The notes under the pieces are model-generated. The model was given only the letters and a program-made list of their open reading frames with translations. It ran no database searches and had not been told where the DNA came from. The translations under genes and the position numbers were made by a program. A DNA stretch of 53,654 nucleotides. Source: Ruminococcaceae bacterium UBA7101. GTDB lineage: Bacteria > Bacillota > Clostridia > Oscillospirales > Acutalibacteraceae. Positions 7,811-17,562 of this stretch are shown here, in pieces. The stretch is from assembly GCA_002493325.1 (NCBI GenBank), contig DKYL01000049.1, forward strand, positions 1 through 53,654. The letters run 5' to 3'. Every line of letters begins with the position of its first letter. Within the stretch, counting starts at the first letter, position 1.

Positions 7811-9652
7811 ATGTCTGTATTAGATAAGGTTAATTCACCTAATGATGTTAAAAAACTAAATAATGATGAGCTTAATGAGCTTTGCAGTGATATTCGTACT
7901 GAGCTTATTTCCACAGTTTCAAAAACAGGCGGTCACCTTGCTTCAAATCTTGGAATTGTTGAGCTTACTGTTGCTTTACACAAAGTATTCAGCAGTCCGA
8001 CAGATCAGATTGTATTTGATGTGGGTCATCAGTGTTACACACATAAGCTTCTGACAGGAAGAAAAGACAGATTTGATACATTGAGGACCGAAAACGGAAT
8101 AAGCGGTTTCACACGACCGGTTGAAAGTGAGCACGATATTTTTTCATCAGGTCACAGCTCAACATCCATTTCTGCGGCAGTGGGTCTTGCAAGGGCAAAG
8201 CAGATTAAAGGCGAAAAAGGCAAGGTTATTGCGATAATAGGTGACGGTGCTCTGACAGGCGGTCTTGCCTACGAAGCCCTTAATAATTCTGGAAATGACA
8301 ACAGCAATTTGATTGTTATTCTTAATGACAATAATATGTCAATCAGTCAGAATGTCGGTTCTATGGCAAAAAATCTGAATACGATCAGAACATCCTCAAA
8401 ATATGTTACTTTCAAATCAAAGCTGCAAAGGGGACTTGCAAAAATCCCAAGAATCGGTGCGCAAATCAGCAGAAGCTTTACGTTTATTAATTCTCAAATC
8501 AGAAAACGAATTTTAAAATCCACCTTTTTTGAAGATTTAGGCTTCCGCTATTACGGACCTATTGACGGTCACGATATGGATGCTTTGATTGATGTACTGA
8601 ATGTCGCAAAGGCTCACAGTCATTCTGTTTTCATACATATAAATACTGTCAAAGGCAAGGGCTATAACCCTGCTGAAAAAAATCCTACACAGTTTCACGG
8701 TATAGGAAAATTTGATATCAATACCGGCGAGCCTAAATCAAGCGGCAAAAATTTTTCATCTGCTTTTGGTGAAACCATGTGCAGCTTTGCAGCTAAGGAC
8801 AGCAGAATATGCTGTGTTACAGCCGCTATGGCTGAGGGAACAGGGCTTTGCGAATTTTCAAAAAAATACCCGAAAAGATTTTTTGATGTGGGTATTGCTG
8901 AACAGCACGCTGTAACCTTCTCAAGCGGTCTTGCAAAAAATGGGTTAGTGCCTGTTTTTGCCGTATATTCAACATTTCTTCAAAGATCCTATGACCAGCT
9001 AATTCACGATGTTGCTATGCAGAATTTAAAGGTAATTTTTGCAATTGACCGAGCAGGCTTTGTGGGTGAGGACGGAGAAAGCCATCAGGGTGTTTTTGAT
9101 ACTGCGTTTTTGAATTCAGTTATAGGCTTAACCATTTTTGCACCTTCATATTATGATGAGCTTGAAGCTATGTTCTATGAGGGTATATATAAGATAAAAG
9201 GTGCTGTTGCAGTCCGCTATCCGCGCGGTAATGAAAAATTCAAGCCTGAAGGCTACAAATATAATCACGATAGCTATAATGTGTTCGGTGACACAAATGC
9301 AACAAACTGTATTGTTACCTATGGCAGAGAATTCAGTGAATGTATTAAGGCATATGAGCGTCTTGAGGACACCTTTGTCATTAAGCTGAACAGAATTAAG
9401 CCGATTGATAAAAGTGTTCTTAATGAACTGAAAAATACCAAAAATATATTTTTCTTTGAAGAGGCAATTGCTTCAGGCGGAATCGGTGAAACCTTTGGAA
9501 ATATGCTTGCAGAAAACAGTGTTTCTGCAACATACAGGCACATTTGTGTTACTGATGAATTTGTAAAGCAGGCTTCAGTTGACTCCCAGATGAAAGCCTA
9601 TAAGCTTGATTGCGATTCTATAATCAGAGAGGTAAGTAATGCCATCAAATAA
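7811..9652 (+). CDS. dxs: 1-deoxy-D-xylulose-5-phosphate synthase
   Basis: A 613-residue thiamine-diphosphate enzyme close to the usual 620 residues. The N-terminal domain shows KTGGHLASNLG, VFDVGHQCYTHK and the ThDP/Mg motif starting GDGALTGG at 144 and ending NDNNMSIS. The central domain shows FDVGIAEQHAVTF and the pyrimidine-binding FIAIDRAG-like segment, followed by a transketolase C-terminal domain. It condenses pyruvate and glyceraldehyde-3-phosphate, the first step of the MEP isoprenoid pathway. It overlaps the next gene by 14 bases. The ribosome binding site is weak (AGAG upstream). Confidence 0.96.
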   Translation: MSVLDKVNSPNDVKKLNNDELNELCSDIRTELISTVSKTGGHLASNLGIVELTVALHKVFSSPTDQIVFDVGHQCYTHKLLTGRKDRFDTLRTENGISGFTRPVESEHDIFSSGHSSTSISAAVGLARAKQIKGEKGKVIAIIGDGALTGGLAYEALNNSGNDNSNLIVILNDNNMSISQNVGSMAKNLNTIRTSSKYVTFKSKLQRGLAKIPRIGAQISRSFTFINSQIRKRILKSTFFEDLGFRYYGPIDGHDMDALIDVLNVAKAHSHSVFIHINTVKGKGYNPAEKNPTQFHGIGKFDINTGEPKSSGKNFSSAFGETMCSFAAKDSRICCVTAAMAEGTGLCEFSKKYPKRFFDVGIAEQHAVTFSSGLAKNGLVPVFAVYSTFLQRSYDQLIHDVAMQNLKVIFAIDRAGFVGEDGESHQGVFDTAFLNSVIGLTIFAPSYYDELEAMFYEGIYKIKGAVAVRYPRGNEKFKPEGYKYNHDSYNVFGDTNATNCIVTYGREFSECIKAYERLEDTFVIKLNRIKPIDKSVLNELKNTKNIFFFEEAIASGGIGETFGNMLAENSVSATYRHICVTDEFVKQASVDSQMKAYKLDCDSIIREVSNAIK

Positions 9653-10448
9653 AATACGTCTTGATGTAGCCCTCGTTGAGCGTGGGCTTGCACCAAGCAG
9701 AGAAAAAGCAAAAGCCATTATTATGGCAGGAATAGTTTATGTAAACAATCAAAAATCCGATAAAGCAGGCAAGGATGTCAAGCCTGATGATGTTATTGAG
9801 GTAAGGGGAAATACCCTTAAATATGTAAGCCGCGGCGGTCTTAAGCTTGAAAAAGCAATGGAATGCTTTCCCATTGACCTTAATGATAAGGTATGTATGG
9901 ATGTCGGTGCTTCAACAGGCGGTTTTACCGACTGCATGCTGATGAATGGTGCAGTTAAGGTATTCTCAGTTGATGTCGGCTACGGACAGCTTGCGTGGAA
10001 GCTCAGAACTGATGAGCGTGTAGTAAATCTTGAACGAACTAATTTCAGACACGCAACGTCAGAACAGATAACAGAACCGATTGATTTTGCCTCTGTTGAT
10101 GTTTCATTCATATCATTAAAGCATATTTTTCCTAATCTTAATCTGTTTTTAAAGGATAACGGACAGGCTGTCTGTCTTATTAAACCTCAGTTTGAGGCAG
10201 GCAGAGAAAAGGTAGGCAAAAAAGGCGTAGTCAGCGATATAAACACGCACCTTGAAGTCGTTGAAAATGTCATTCAAATGGCTGTCGATCACGGATTTTC
10301 CGTGCTTGGTCTTGAATTTTCGCCTGTTAAGGGTCCTGAGGGGAATATAGAATATTTAATTTATCTGGTTAAATCAGCAGAGCCGATTGTTTTTGATAAT
10401 GTGGATGCCAAGGCTCTGGTAAGCAAATCTCATGAGGAATTGTTATGA
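9639..10448 (+). CDS. tlyA: TlyA/YqxC family rRNA (cytidine-2'-O)-methyltransferase
   Basis: A 269-residue protein with an N-terminal S4 RNA-binding domain (about 3-60: RLDVALVERGLAPSREKAKA...GIVYVN) and an FtsJ/RrmJ-type methyltransferase domain with the SAM motif MDVGASTGGFTDCML (about 87-101). It also has LIKPQFEAGREKVGKKGVV, typical of TlyA. Mycobacterial TlyA methylates 16S and 23S rRNA; for Clostridia the substrate is inferred. The start overlaps dxs, with AGAGAGG at 9626-9632. The gene keeps the conserved position dxs-tlyA-nadK-argR-recN. Confidence 0.93.
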   Translation: MPSNKIRLDVALVERGLAPSREKAKAIIMAGIVYVNNQKSDKAGKDVKPDDVIEVRGNTLKYVSRGGLKLEKAMECFPIDLNDKVCMDVGASTGGFTDCMLMNGAVKVFSVDVGYGQLAWKLRTDERVVNLERTNFRHATSEQITEPIDFASVDVSFISLKHIFPNLNLFLKDNGQAVCLIKPQFEAGREKVGKKGVVSDINTHLEVVENVIQMAVDHGFSVLGLEFSPVKGPEGNIEYLIYLVKSAEPIVFDNVDAKALVSKSHEELL

Positions 10449-11302
10449 TTATTTCAGTTTTACCCAATTTGTCAAATGCAGGCGTTGAAAAGCTTGCGAG
10501 AGATGTTTTCAATACGCTTAATAAGTTTGACACAAAAATTTATGTTTCTGAAGAATACAAAGAAATTTTTTCAGACTGCAATGTTTCTTATACAGAGAAT
10601 TTTAATCTGATAAATGTATGTGATGTGGCTATTGCAATCGGCGGTGACGGAACAACGCTTAATGTGGCAAAGAAAGCTGCTCAGCTTGACAAGCACATTC
10701 TCGGAATCAATGCCGGCAGGCTCGGGTTTATGAGCGGTCTTGAAAAGGATGAACTCAGTCTTCTTGAAAGAGTTGTTTACAGCGATTATGAAATTGATGA
10801 AAGACTGATGCTCAAAGCTGATGTTGTTAAAAACGGTGAAATTATTTTGAGCCGTCACTGTCTTAATGATTTTGTTATCTCACGTGGATTTTTTGCAAGA
10901 CTTATTGATATTAACATCACCTGTGACAGCCGTAATGTTATGAATATGAGGGCTGACGGAATCATTATTTCAACACCAACAGGCTCTACTGCTTATTCAA
11001 TGGCGGCAGGCGGACCCGTTGTCAGCCCCGAAGCAAGCTGTATAATCGCAACACCGATATGTTCACATTCACTTGTGGACCGAAGCTTTATTTTTTCAAC
11101 CGATCAGAAGCTTGTTATTAAAGCAGGCAATGATTTGAATAATCCGCCCGTTATGACCATTGACGGGCAGGAGGCTATTGACATCAGTCAGGACTGTGAA
11201 ATACATATTTCAAAATCAGATATGATTACAAAGCTAATAAAACTAAAGCCTGAAAACTTTTATGAAATTTTAAGCAAAAAGATAATTGAGAGGAGAGCCT
11301 AA
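10445..11302 (+). CDS. nadK: NAD kinase
   Basis: A 285-residue PpnK/NadK family protein. The GGDGT motif is at 66-70, followed by GINAGRLGFMS. The later conserved block TPTGSTAYSMAAGGPVVSPE is the NAD-binding/catalytic loop, and TIDGQE occurs in the C-terminal domain. It phosphorylates NAD to NADP in the cytoplasm. It overlaps tlyA by 4 bases and shares its last base with the argR start (TAATG). Confidence 0.95.
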   Translation: MIISVLPNLSNAGVEKLARDVFNTLNKFDTKIYVSEEYKEIFSDCNVSYTENFNLINVCDVAIAIGGDGTTLNVAKKAAQLDKHILGINAGRLGFMSGLEKDELSLLERVVYSDYEIDERLMLKADVVKNGEIILSRHCLNDFVISRGFFARLIDINITCDSRNVMNMRADGIIISTPTGSTAYSMAAGGPVVSPEASCIIATPICSHSLVDRSFIFSTDQKLVIKAGNDLNNPPVMTIDGQEAIDISQDCEIHISKSDMITKLIKLKPENFYEILSKKIIERRA

Positions 11303-11763
11303 TGAAAAAAAGAAGACACGCAAAAATCCTTGAGCTGATAAGCTCCAAAAATATTGAAACGCAGGAAGAACTGCAGGCGTTTCTGCTGAAATGCGGATTC
11401 GAGGTAACACAGGCAACAATCTCTCGTGATATAAAGGAATTAAGACTTGTTAAAGAGCTTAATGACAAGGGAAGATATATATATTCAACAGGTAAAAAAT
11501 CATCAAATGATGCTTTCAGAAGAACAGGCGGAATATTTGCAGATTCAATTATAAAGGTTGAACACGCACAGAACATTGTATCCATTAAGTGCTTTACAGG
11601 TATGGCGAATGCAGTCTGTACTGCCATTGATGCGATGGAATGGACAGGCGTTGTAGGAACAATTTCAGGTGATGATACTATTTTTGTTTTATGCAAGACA
11701 GAGGATTTTGCAAAAATCTTTACAATGAATATGGAGAAAATCTTAAATGTTAAGAACTCTTGA
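11302..11763 (+). CDS. argR: Arginine repressor ArgR/AhrC
   Basis: A 153-residue protein of normal family length. The N-terminal winged helix shows KILELISSKNIETQEEL and the recognition region ATISRDIKELRLVK (38-51). The C-terminal hexamerisation domain has the arginine-binding motif GTISGDDTIFVL (119-130). It regulates arginine synthesis and catabolism genes, none of which is in this window; its placement before recN is the standard Firmicute arrangement. The ribosome binding site GAGAGGAGA is just upstream. Confidence 0.95.
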   Translation: MKKRRHAKILELISSKNIETQEELQAFLLKCGFEVTQATISRDIKELRLVKELNDKGRYIYSTGKKSSNDAFRRTGGIFADSIIKVEHAQNIVSIKCFTGMANAVCTAIDAMEWTGVVGTISGDDTIFVLCKTEDFAKIFTMNMEKILNVKNS

Positions 11764-13411
11764 TATTGAAAACATTGCTGTTATTGAAAAAGCAAGTGTA
11801 GATTTTTCGGCAGGTCTTAATGTTCTGACAGGTGAAACAGGTGCCGGTAAATCAATTGTTGTTGACTCCATTAATGCTATTCTCGGTGAACGAACATCAA
11901 AAGAGCTTGTCAGACACGGCTGTGACAGTGCATACGTCAGTGCTTATTTTGAAGATATACCTGACTCTGTTGCAGAAAAAATAGCAGAAATCGGCTATGA
12001 GGTTGACGACGGCACACTTCTGCTTTCGAGAAAAATAAGTGCAAACGGCAAGTCTGCCTGTAAAATAAACGGCAAAAGTGCTACGGTTTCCATGCTGAAA
12101 GAAATCGGTGCATTGCTTGTTAATATTCACGGTCAGCACGATAATCAGGCACTTCTCAATCCGGATTATCAGTATCAGTATATTGATATGATGTTCAGTG
12201 ACAGCAAGCTTTTTCAGCAATATAAATCATCATTTAAGGATTTGATTTCAGTCAGAAGAAAGCTGAAAGCCTTAACAATGCGTGAAAGTGATAAGGATAA
12301 AGAGCTTGAACTGCTTGATTATCAGATTAAAGAGCTTGAGGATGCTGATATAAAAATCGGCGAGCGAGATGAGCTTAATAAAAGACGCACACTGATTTCA
12401 GCCGCTGAGGCAATAACAAAGGCACTTAATCTTTCATTGCAGACAATCAACGGCGATGATGAAAATAACGGTGTTCAAAGCAGCATTAATACCTGTTTTA
12501 ATGAACTTGTGCAATTTGAGCAGGCAAAGGAAATTTCCGAAGCATTCGCAGATGTAAATGATAAGCTTGAATTGGCTAAGGACAAAATTGATGCTTTATT
12601 GCTTGATCTGAATTTTGACCCGAACGAGCTTGAGCAGATTGAGGAACGTCTTGATTTACTGTTCAGGCTGTCATCAAAATACGGCAGTGACGAAAAAGAA
12701 ATGCTTGCGTTTCTTGAAAATGCAAAGCAAAAAAGAGATTCAATTGTTTACAGCGATATTGAGCTTGAAAAGCTGAATGCACAGTACGATGATTATTTTG
12801 ACAGAACGGTGAAGCTTGCTGAGGAGCTTTCAGCATACCGAAAAAAAATTGCTGCTGATTTTGAAAAGCAGGTTAAAAATGAGCTTGAGTTTCTTGATAT
12901 GCCCAAATTACAGTTCACTGTTGATTTTCAAAAGGGCAATTTAAGCTCTAATGGTTTTGATAAAATAGAATTTCTCATTTCTACAAACCCCGGTGAACCG
13001 CCTAAACCGCTTGCAAAAATCGCATCAGGCGGTGAGCTTTCAAGAATAATGCTTGCAATTAAAAATATATTGTCGTACAATGATACAATCGGTACATTGA
13101 TATTTGATGAAATAGATGTCGGTGTCAGCGGCAGAGCAAGTCAGAAAATCGGACTGAAATTAAAGTCAGTTTCAAAAAATACGCAGGTTATCTGTGTTAC
13201 ACATTCTGCACAAATTGCATCCAATGCCAATGCGCATTTTCTCATCGAAAAGGATGTTTCGGGTGAAAAAACTTATACAAAAGTAAGCCCGCTTGATTTT
13301 GAAGCAAGAAAAAGAGAATTAGCCCGTATTATGGGTGGTCTTGAAATTACCGATACACTTTTAAAAAGTGCTGAAGAATTACTGCTTTCAAATGAATTTA
13401 TTGATTGTTAA
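11747..13411 (+). CDS. recN: DNA repair protein RecN
   Basis: A 554-residue SMC-like ATPase. Walker A is GETGAGKS at 29-36. A central coiled-coil rich in Lys/Glu/Leu spans about 160-380. The signature ASGGELSRIMLAIKNI and Walker B LIFDEIDVGVSG lie near 420-460, then the CVTHSAQIAS switch region. RecN acts early in double-strand break repair. It overlaps argR by 17 bases with a GGAG site inside argR, so its expression is coupled. No LexA box of the Bacillus type (GAAC-N4-GTTC) is visible nearby. Confidence 0.96.
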   Translation: MLRTLDIENIAVIEKASVDFSAGLNVLTGETGAGKSIVVDSINAILGERTSKELVRHGCDSAYVSAYFEDIPDSVAEKIAEIGYEVDDGTLLLSRKISANGKSACKINGKSATVSMLKEIGALLVNIHGQHDNQALLNPDYQYQYIDMMFSDSKLFQQYKSSFKDLISVRRKLKALTMRESDKDKELELLDYQIKELEDADIKIGERDELNKRRTLISAAEAITKALNLSLQTINGDDENNGVQSSINTCFNELVQFEQAKEISEAFADVNDKLELAKDKIDALLLDLNFDPNELEQIEERLDLLFRLSSKYGSDEKEMLAFLENAKQKRDSIVYSDIELEKLNAQYDDYFDRTVKLAEELSAYRKKIAADFEKQVKNELEFLDMPKLQFTVDFQKGNLSSNGFDKIEFLISTNPGEPPKPLAKIASGGELSRIMLAIKNILSYNDTIGTLIFDEIDVGVSGRASQKIGLKLKSVSKNTQVICVTHSAQIASNANAHFLIEKDVSGEKTYTKVSPLDFEARKRELARIMGGLEITDTLLKSAEELLLSNEFIDC

Positions 13412-13429
13412 TATGGAGGATTATATAAA

Positions 13430-14650
13430 ATGGGAGTTTATGAAGAATTACAGGAGCGCGGATTAATTGCGCAGGTTACAGATGAAGAACAGATAAGAGA
13501 GCTTGTTAATTCAGGCAAAGCAACCTTTTATATTGGCTTTGACCCTACTGCTGACAGTTTGCATGTTGGTCACTTTATGGCACTTTGTCTTATGAAAAGA
13601 CTGCAGATGGCTGGCAACAAGCCTATTGCGCTGATTGGCGGCGGCACAGGTATGATTGGTGACCCAAGCGGCAAAACCGATATGAGAAAAATGATGACAC
13701 CTGAAACCATTGCACACAACTGTGAATGCTTTAAAAAGCAGATGTCAAAATTTATAGAATTCGGTGAAGACAAAGCAATAATGGTTAATAATGCTGACTG
13801 GCTGCTTGACCTTAATTACGTTAACCTACTGCGTGAGGTCGGTGCCTGCTTCAGCGTTAACAGAATGCTTACCTTTGAATGCTATAAGCAGAGAATGGAA
13901 AGAGGTCTTTCCTTCCTTGAATTTAACTATATGATTATGCAGAGTTATGATTTCTACACTCTGTATAAAAAATACGGCTGTAATCTTCAGTTCGGCGGTG
14001 ATGACCAGTGGTCTAATATGATTGGCGGTATGGAGCTTATCAGACGTAAGCTTCAGGGTGATGCAAACGCTATGACAATTACCTTGCTTACGAATTCAGA
14101 GGGTAAGAAAATGGGTAAAACCGAAAAGGGTGCTGTTTGGCTTGATGCAGAAAAAACAAGCCCTTATGAGTTTTATCAGTACTGGAGAAATGTCGGTGAC
14201 GATGATGTAATCAAGTGTATGAAGCTGCTTACCTTTATCCCGATGGAGCAGATTAACGAATACGCAAAATGCGAGGGTGCTGAGCTTAACAGGGTTAAAG
14301 AGGTGCTTGCATTTGAGCTTACAAAAATGATTCACGGTGAGGATGAGGCTGTTAAGGCACAGCAGGCTGCAAAAGCACTTTTTGCAGGCGGTGCAGATAA
14401 TTCAAATATGCCTACAACCACACTCACTGATGATGATTTTGCTGATGGTGAAATCACAGTGCTTGATATGATGCTTAAGGCAAATATGATTAAGTCAAAG
14501 GGTGAGGGAAGACGCCTTATTGATCAGGGCGGTGTAAGCGTTAATGACGAAAAGGTCAGCGGTGCACTTACAGCTCTTAAGGTATCTGATTTTGATAAGG
14601 ATATCATCATCAAAAAGGGCAAAAAAATGTTCCATAAGTTTGTAAAATAA
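13430..14650 (+). CDS. tyrS: Tyrosyl-tRNA synthetase
   Basis: A 406-residue class I synthetase. The HIGH-type motif is HVGHF (45-49), the tyrosine-binding region contains QFGGDDQWSNM (187-197), and the KMSKS-type motif is KMGKT (227-231). A C-terminal S4 domain follows (about 340-400, VSVNDEKVSG). It charges tRNA-Tyr. It follows recN by 18 bases carrying GGAGGA, so it is probably part of the same transcript. No T-box leader is present although many Firmicute tyrS genes have one. A strong terminator follows. Confidence 0.97.
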   Translation: MGVYEELQERGLIAQVTDEEQIRELVNSGKATFYIGFDPTADSLHVGHFMALCLMKRLQMAGNKPIALIGGGTGMIGDPSGKTDMRKMMTPETIAHNCECFKKQMSKFIEFGEDKAIMVNNADWLLDLNYVNLLREVGACFSVNRMLTFECYKQRMERGLSFLEFNYMIMQSYDFYTLYKKYGCNLQFGGDDQWSNMIGGMELIRRKLQGDANAMTITLLTNSEGKKMGKTEKGAVWLDAEKTSPYEFYQYWRNVGDDDVIKCMKLLTFIPMEQINEYAKCEGAELNRVKEVLAFELTKMIHGEDEAVKAQQAAKALFAGGADNSNMPTTTLTDDDFADGEITVLDMMLKANMIKSKGEGRRLIDQGGVSVNDEKVSGALTALKVSDFDKDIIIKKGKKMFHKFVK

Positions 14651-14657
14651 TCATTTA

Positions 14658-14686
14658 ATCCCCAACATTTTTTGTTGGGGATTTTC
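14658..14686 (+). terminator. Rho-independent terminator after tyrS
   Basis: Perfect 10-bp stem: ATCCCCAACA (14658-14667) and TGTTGGGGAT (14673-14682), TTTTT loop, followed by TTTTC. It closes the long block begun near 3590. Confidence 0.92.
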
Positions 14687-14695
14687 TATATATTA

Positions 14696-14724
14696 TTGAT
14701 TAATTACAATATATGTGATAAACT
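14696..14724 (+). promoter_or_regulatory. Sigma-A promoter of ligA
   Basis: TTGATT (14696-14701), 17-base spacer, TAAACT (14719-14724) preceded by TGA at 14716-14718, an extended -10 element. Predicted start near 14731, about 22 bases before the ligA ATG. Confidence 0.65.
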
Positions 14725-14752
14725 AACTCTAATAATATTTATTGGTGATAGT

Positions 14753-16723
14753 ATGACTGAAATTGAGAAAAAAATAAATGAATTAAGAGAAACTCTGCGT
14801 TATCATTCTGCACGTTATTATAACGATGATGCACCTGAAATTGAAGACTATGCGTATGATATGATGATGAGGGAGCTTAAAGCTCTTGAGGAGGAATATC
14901 CTCAGTTTGACACACCTGACTCCCCTACAAAAAAGGTGGGCGGCAAAGCAGACAATACCTTTGAGAGTGTTGTTCATTCTGTCAGAATGGAAAGTCTGCA
15001 GGATGCCTTCAGCCGTGATGAAATACGTGATTTTGACAAGCGTGTTACTGACGCAATTCGATGCCCCGAATATGTTGTAGAGCCTAAAATTGATGGTCTT
15101 TCCGTAAGTCTTGAATACCGTGACGGTATTTTTTTCAGAGGCTCAACACGAGGTGACGGAGATGTTGGTGAGGATGTCAGCGGTAATTTAAAAGTTATTC
15201 ACAATGTTCCGCTTAAGCTCAATAAGCCCATACCTTACCTTGAGGTAAGAGGTGAGGTTTATATGCCTAAAAAAAGCTTTGAGCGTGTTGTTGACAGACA
15301 GCTTTTAAATGATGAAAAGCCCTTTAAAAATCCCCGTAATGCTGCCGCAGGCTCGTTAAGACAAAAGGACAGCAGTGTAACAGCAGGAAGGGGACTTGAT
15401 ATTTTTATTTTCAATATTCAGCAAATTGAAGGCGTTGAACTTAATTCTCACAAGCAGTCACTTGATTATCTTAAAGAGCTCGGCTTTAATACTGTTCCTT
15501 TTTACACGCAGGTTAATAATATTGATGATGCCTTGAAAGAAATTGACAGAATAGGCGAGGAACGCGGTAATCTTGAATTTGATATTGACGGTGCGGTTAT
15601 AAAGGTTGACAGCTTTGACCAGAGGGAAATGTTAGGTTCAACAGCTAAATATCCCAAATGGGCAGTTGCTTTTAAATATCCGCCAGAGGAAAAGCAGACC
15701 ACACTTAAGGATATTGAAATTGCCGTTGGCAGAACAGGCGTGCTGACACCTACCGCCGTATTTGACAGTATTCATTTGGCAGGTACAACTGTCAGCAGAG
15801 CAACTCTCCATAATCAGGATTTTATTAATGAAAAGAATGTAAATATCGGTGACATAATCACAGTGAGAAAAGCAGGGGATATTATTCCTGAAGTGCTTTG
15901 TGTCAATGAAAAGAACAGCGAGGGGGCATATGTTTACCCGACTGTCTGCCCCTCCTGCGGTGAGCCTGTTATCAGAGAAAATGATGAGGCAGCAATCCGC
16001 TGCATAAATTCCGAATGTCCTGCACAGCTTTTAAGAAATCTTATTCATTTCTGCTCTCGCGATGCTATGGATATTGAGGGCTTAGGTCCTGCTATTATTG
16101 AAACCTTTGTGGATAACGGACTGATTTCCAAAACTTACGATATTTATAACCTTGATTATGAAAAGATTGCAAGTCTTGAGGGCTTTAAAGAAACAAGTGC
16201 CAATAATATCAGAATGTCAGTTGAAAAATCAAAGGATAATGATTTGGGCAAATTGATTTTTGCTCTGGGCATCCGTCATATAGGCGCAAAGGCCGGCAAG
16301 CTGTTGGCTGATCATTTTAAGGATATTGACAGTATTATGAATGCACCGGTTGAGGATATTCTTGAAATTGACGGCTACGGTCTTGTTATGGCACAGAGTG
16401 TTGCAGAGTATTTCAGTCTTGCATCAAGTATTGATTTAATCAATCACCTTAAAGCTGCAGGTGTTAATATGAAATCAAAAACAGTTGTTGAGGATGAACG
16501 CTTCAAGGGTATGACCTTTGTCTTAACAGGTACACTGCCTACATTAAAAAGAGCAGAGGCATCTAAAATAATTGAGTCCTTCGGCGGTAAAACAAGCTCC
16601 TCAGTTTCAAAAAAAACAACCTATGTTTTGGCAGGTGAAGAGGCTGGCTCAAAGCTTGACAAGGCGAATGCTCTGGGTATTACGATAATTACCGAAGAAG
16701 AATTTATGGGAATGATAAAATGA
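14753..16723 (+). CDS. ligA: NAD-dependent DNA ligase LigA
   Basis: The ATG at 14753 behind GGTGAT (14744-14749) gives 656 residues, the usual LigA size; the open frame upstream reaches back into the tyrS terminator and is not coding. The domains run in order: Ia (ELRETLRYHSARYYNDDAPEI), adenylation with active-site Lys112 in PKIDG, OB fold, Zn finger (CPSCGEPV...CINSECPAQ), helix-hairpin-helix repeats, and a C-terminal BRCT domain (about 580-656, FKGMTFVLTGTLP). It seals nicks in replication and repair using NAD. It overlaps the next gene by 4 bases. Confidence 0.97.
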   Translation: MTEIEKKINELRETLRYHSARYYNDDAPEIEDYAYDMMMRELKALEEEYPQFDTPDSPTKKVGGKADNTFESVVHSVRMESLQDAFSRDEIRDFDKRVTDAIRCPEYVVEPKIDGLSVSLEYRDGIFFRGSTRGDGDVGEDVSGNLKVIHNVPLKLNKPIPYLEVRGEVYMPKKSFERVVDRQLLNDEKPFKNPRNAAAGSLRQKDSSVTAGRGLDIFIFNIQQIEGVELNSHKQSLDYLKELGFNTVPFYTQVNNIDDALKEIDRIGEERGNLEFDIDGAVIKVDSFDQREMLGSTAKYPKWAVAFKYPPEEKQTTLKDIEIAVGRTGVLTPTAVFDSIHLAGTTVSRATLHNQDFINEKNVNIGDIITVRKAGDIIPEVLCVNEKNSEGAYVYPTVCPSCGEPVIRENDEAAIRCINSECPAQLLRNLIHFCSRDAMDIEGLGPAIIETFVDNGLISKTYDIYNLDYEKIASLEGFKETSANNIRMSVEKSKDNDLGKLIFALGIRHIGAKAGKLLADHFKDIDSIMNAPVEDILEIDGYGLVMAQSVAEYFSLASSIDLINHLKAAGVNMKSKTVVEDERFKGMTFVLTGTLPTLKRAEASKIIESFGGKTSSSVSKKTTYVLAGEEAGSKLDKANALGITIITEEEFMGMIK

Positions 16724-17553
16724 ACGAGATAAGAAAAAAACAGAAAAAACTGTATAAAATAATGAAAGCGCTTGTAATATTCGGTGCAGCATTTATTTTT
16801 ATTTTCATTGGATTACAGCCGACGATTAAAGCTTATAATCAGCTATTGGCAACAGTGCTTATGTATGTGTGTGATGCAGTGGTTGTGGCTGTGCTTGTAT
16901 TTCTGTTTTCCTACTATTCAAAATACGGAAAATGCGACAACATAATGACATCCATTGAAAATGAAATCAATGACAACGGCTATTATCTGACCTCACGAAA
17001 AGAGAGAGAAAATAACAGCTATATTGATGCTGTCTACCAAGATTTGAAAAACTGCGGTTATTCAATGAACAAGGACGTTGAAATAGCTGATTTTGAGTTT
17101 TCCTTTAAAGCTATGAAAAAGAAAGAATACTTTTACTGTGCTGATGTGGATGGGCTTGATAAGAATGACGTTCTTGCTTACCTTGATACGGTCATTACAG
17201 ATGTTACTGTCAACTCTCTTAAACGCAAGGGCAATGGCGTGTTATGCCTTATAACTGACATGGCTGAGGACGATGCTATCTCACTCAGTAAAATGATAAC
17301 CCCCCTTGGTAAAAAAGAGCAGTTAAAAATTGCAATTGCAATATGTGAGCTTAGTACGGGCAGGGTATATTTCTTAGGAAATACCGAAACAAAGTGCCAG
17401 CAGATGATTGCAAATTTTGTAATGAACTGTGATGTTCCAATAAAAGAACAATACATATGTAGGGATAAGCTTCCGTTTCAACTTGATTTAGCCGAAAAAG
17501 TGAAAGAGCTTACCTTAAAAGACATTAAAAGCGATTATTTTTCTGTGCATTAA
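16720..17553 (+). CDS. Unknown protein with two N-terminal membrane helices
   Basis: A 277-residue protein I do not recognise. After a basic start (MNEIRKKQKKLYK) come two hydrophobic segments (about 16-31 and 39-65), with the remainder predicted cytoplasmic. The soluble part starts with a Lys/Asn-rich helical region (about 70-125). It then has a mixed alpha/beta region including GVLCLITDMAEDDAISLSKMI (about 170-190) and a short cysteine-containing tail (C241, C251). There is no nucleotide-binding or protease motif. The start overlaps the ligA stop by 4 bases and the stop lies 9 bases before murD, so it is almost certainly co-transcribed with both. Confidence 0.7.
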   Translation: MNEIRKKQKKLYKIMKALVIFGAAFIFIFIGLQPTIKAYNQLLATVLMYVCDAVVVAVLVFLFSYYSKYGKCDNIMTSIENEINDNGYYLTSRKERENNSYIDAVYQDLKNCGYSMNKDVEIADFEFSFKAMKKKEYFYCADVDGLDKNDVLAYLDTVITDVTVNSLKRKGNGVLCLITDMAEDDAISLSKMITPLGKKEQLKIAIAICELSTGRVYFLGNTETKCQQMIANFVMNCDVPIKEQYICRDKLPFQLDLAEKVKELTLKDIKSDYFSVH

Positions 17554-17562
17554 GGAGATAGT

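Noticed and set aside
13412..13429. T-box leader for tyrS
   Set aside because: There are only 18 bases between recN and tyrS; no GGUGGAACCGCG-type core is present.
14672..14752. N-terminal extension of LigA
   Set aside because: It would start inside the tyrS terminator and upstream of the ligA promoter; GGTGAT at 14744 supports ATG 14753.
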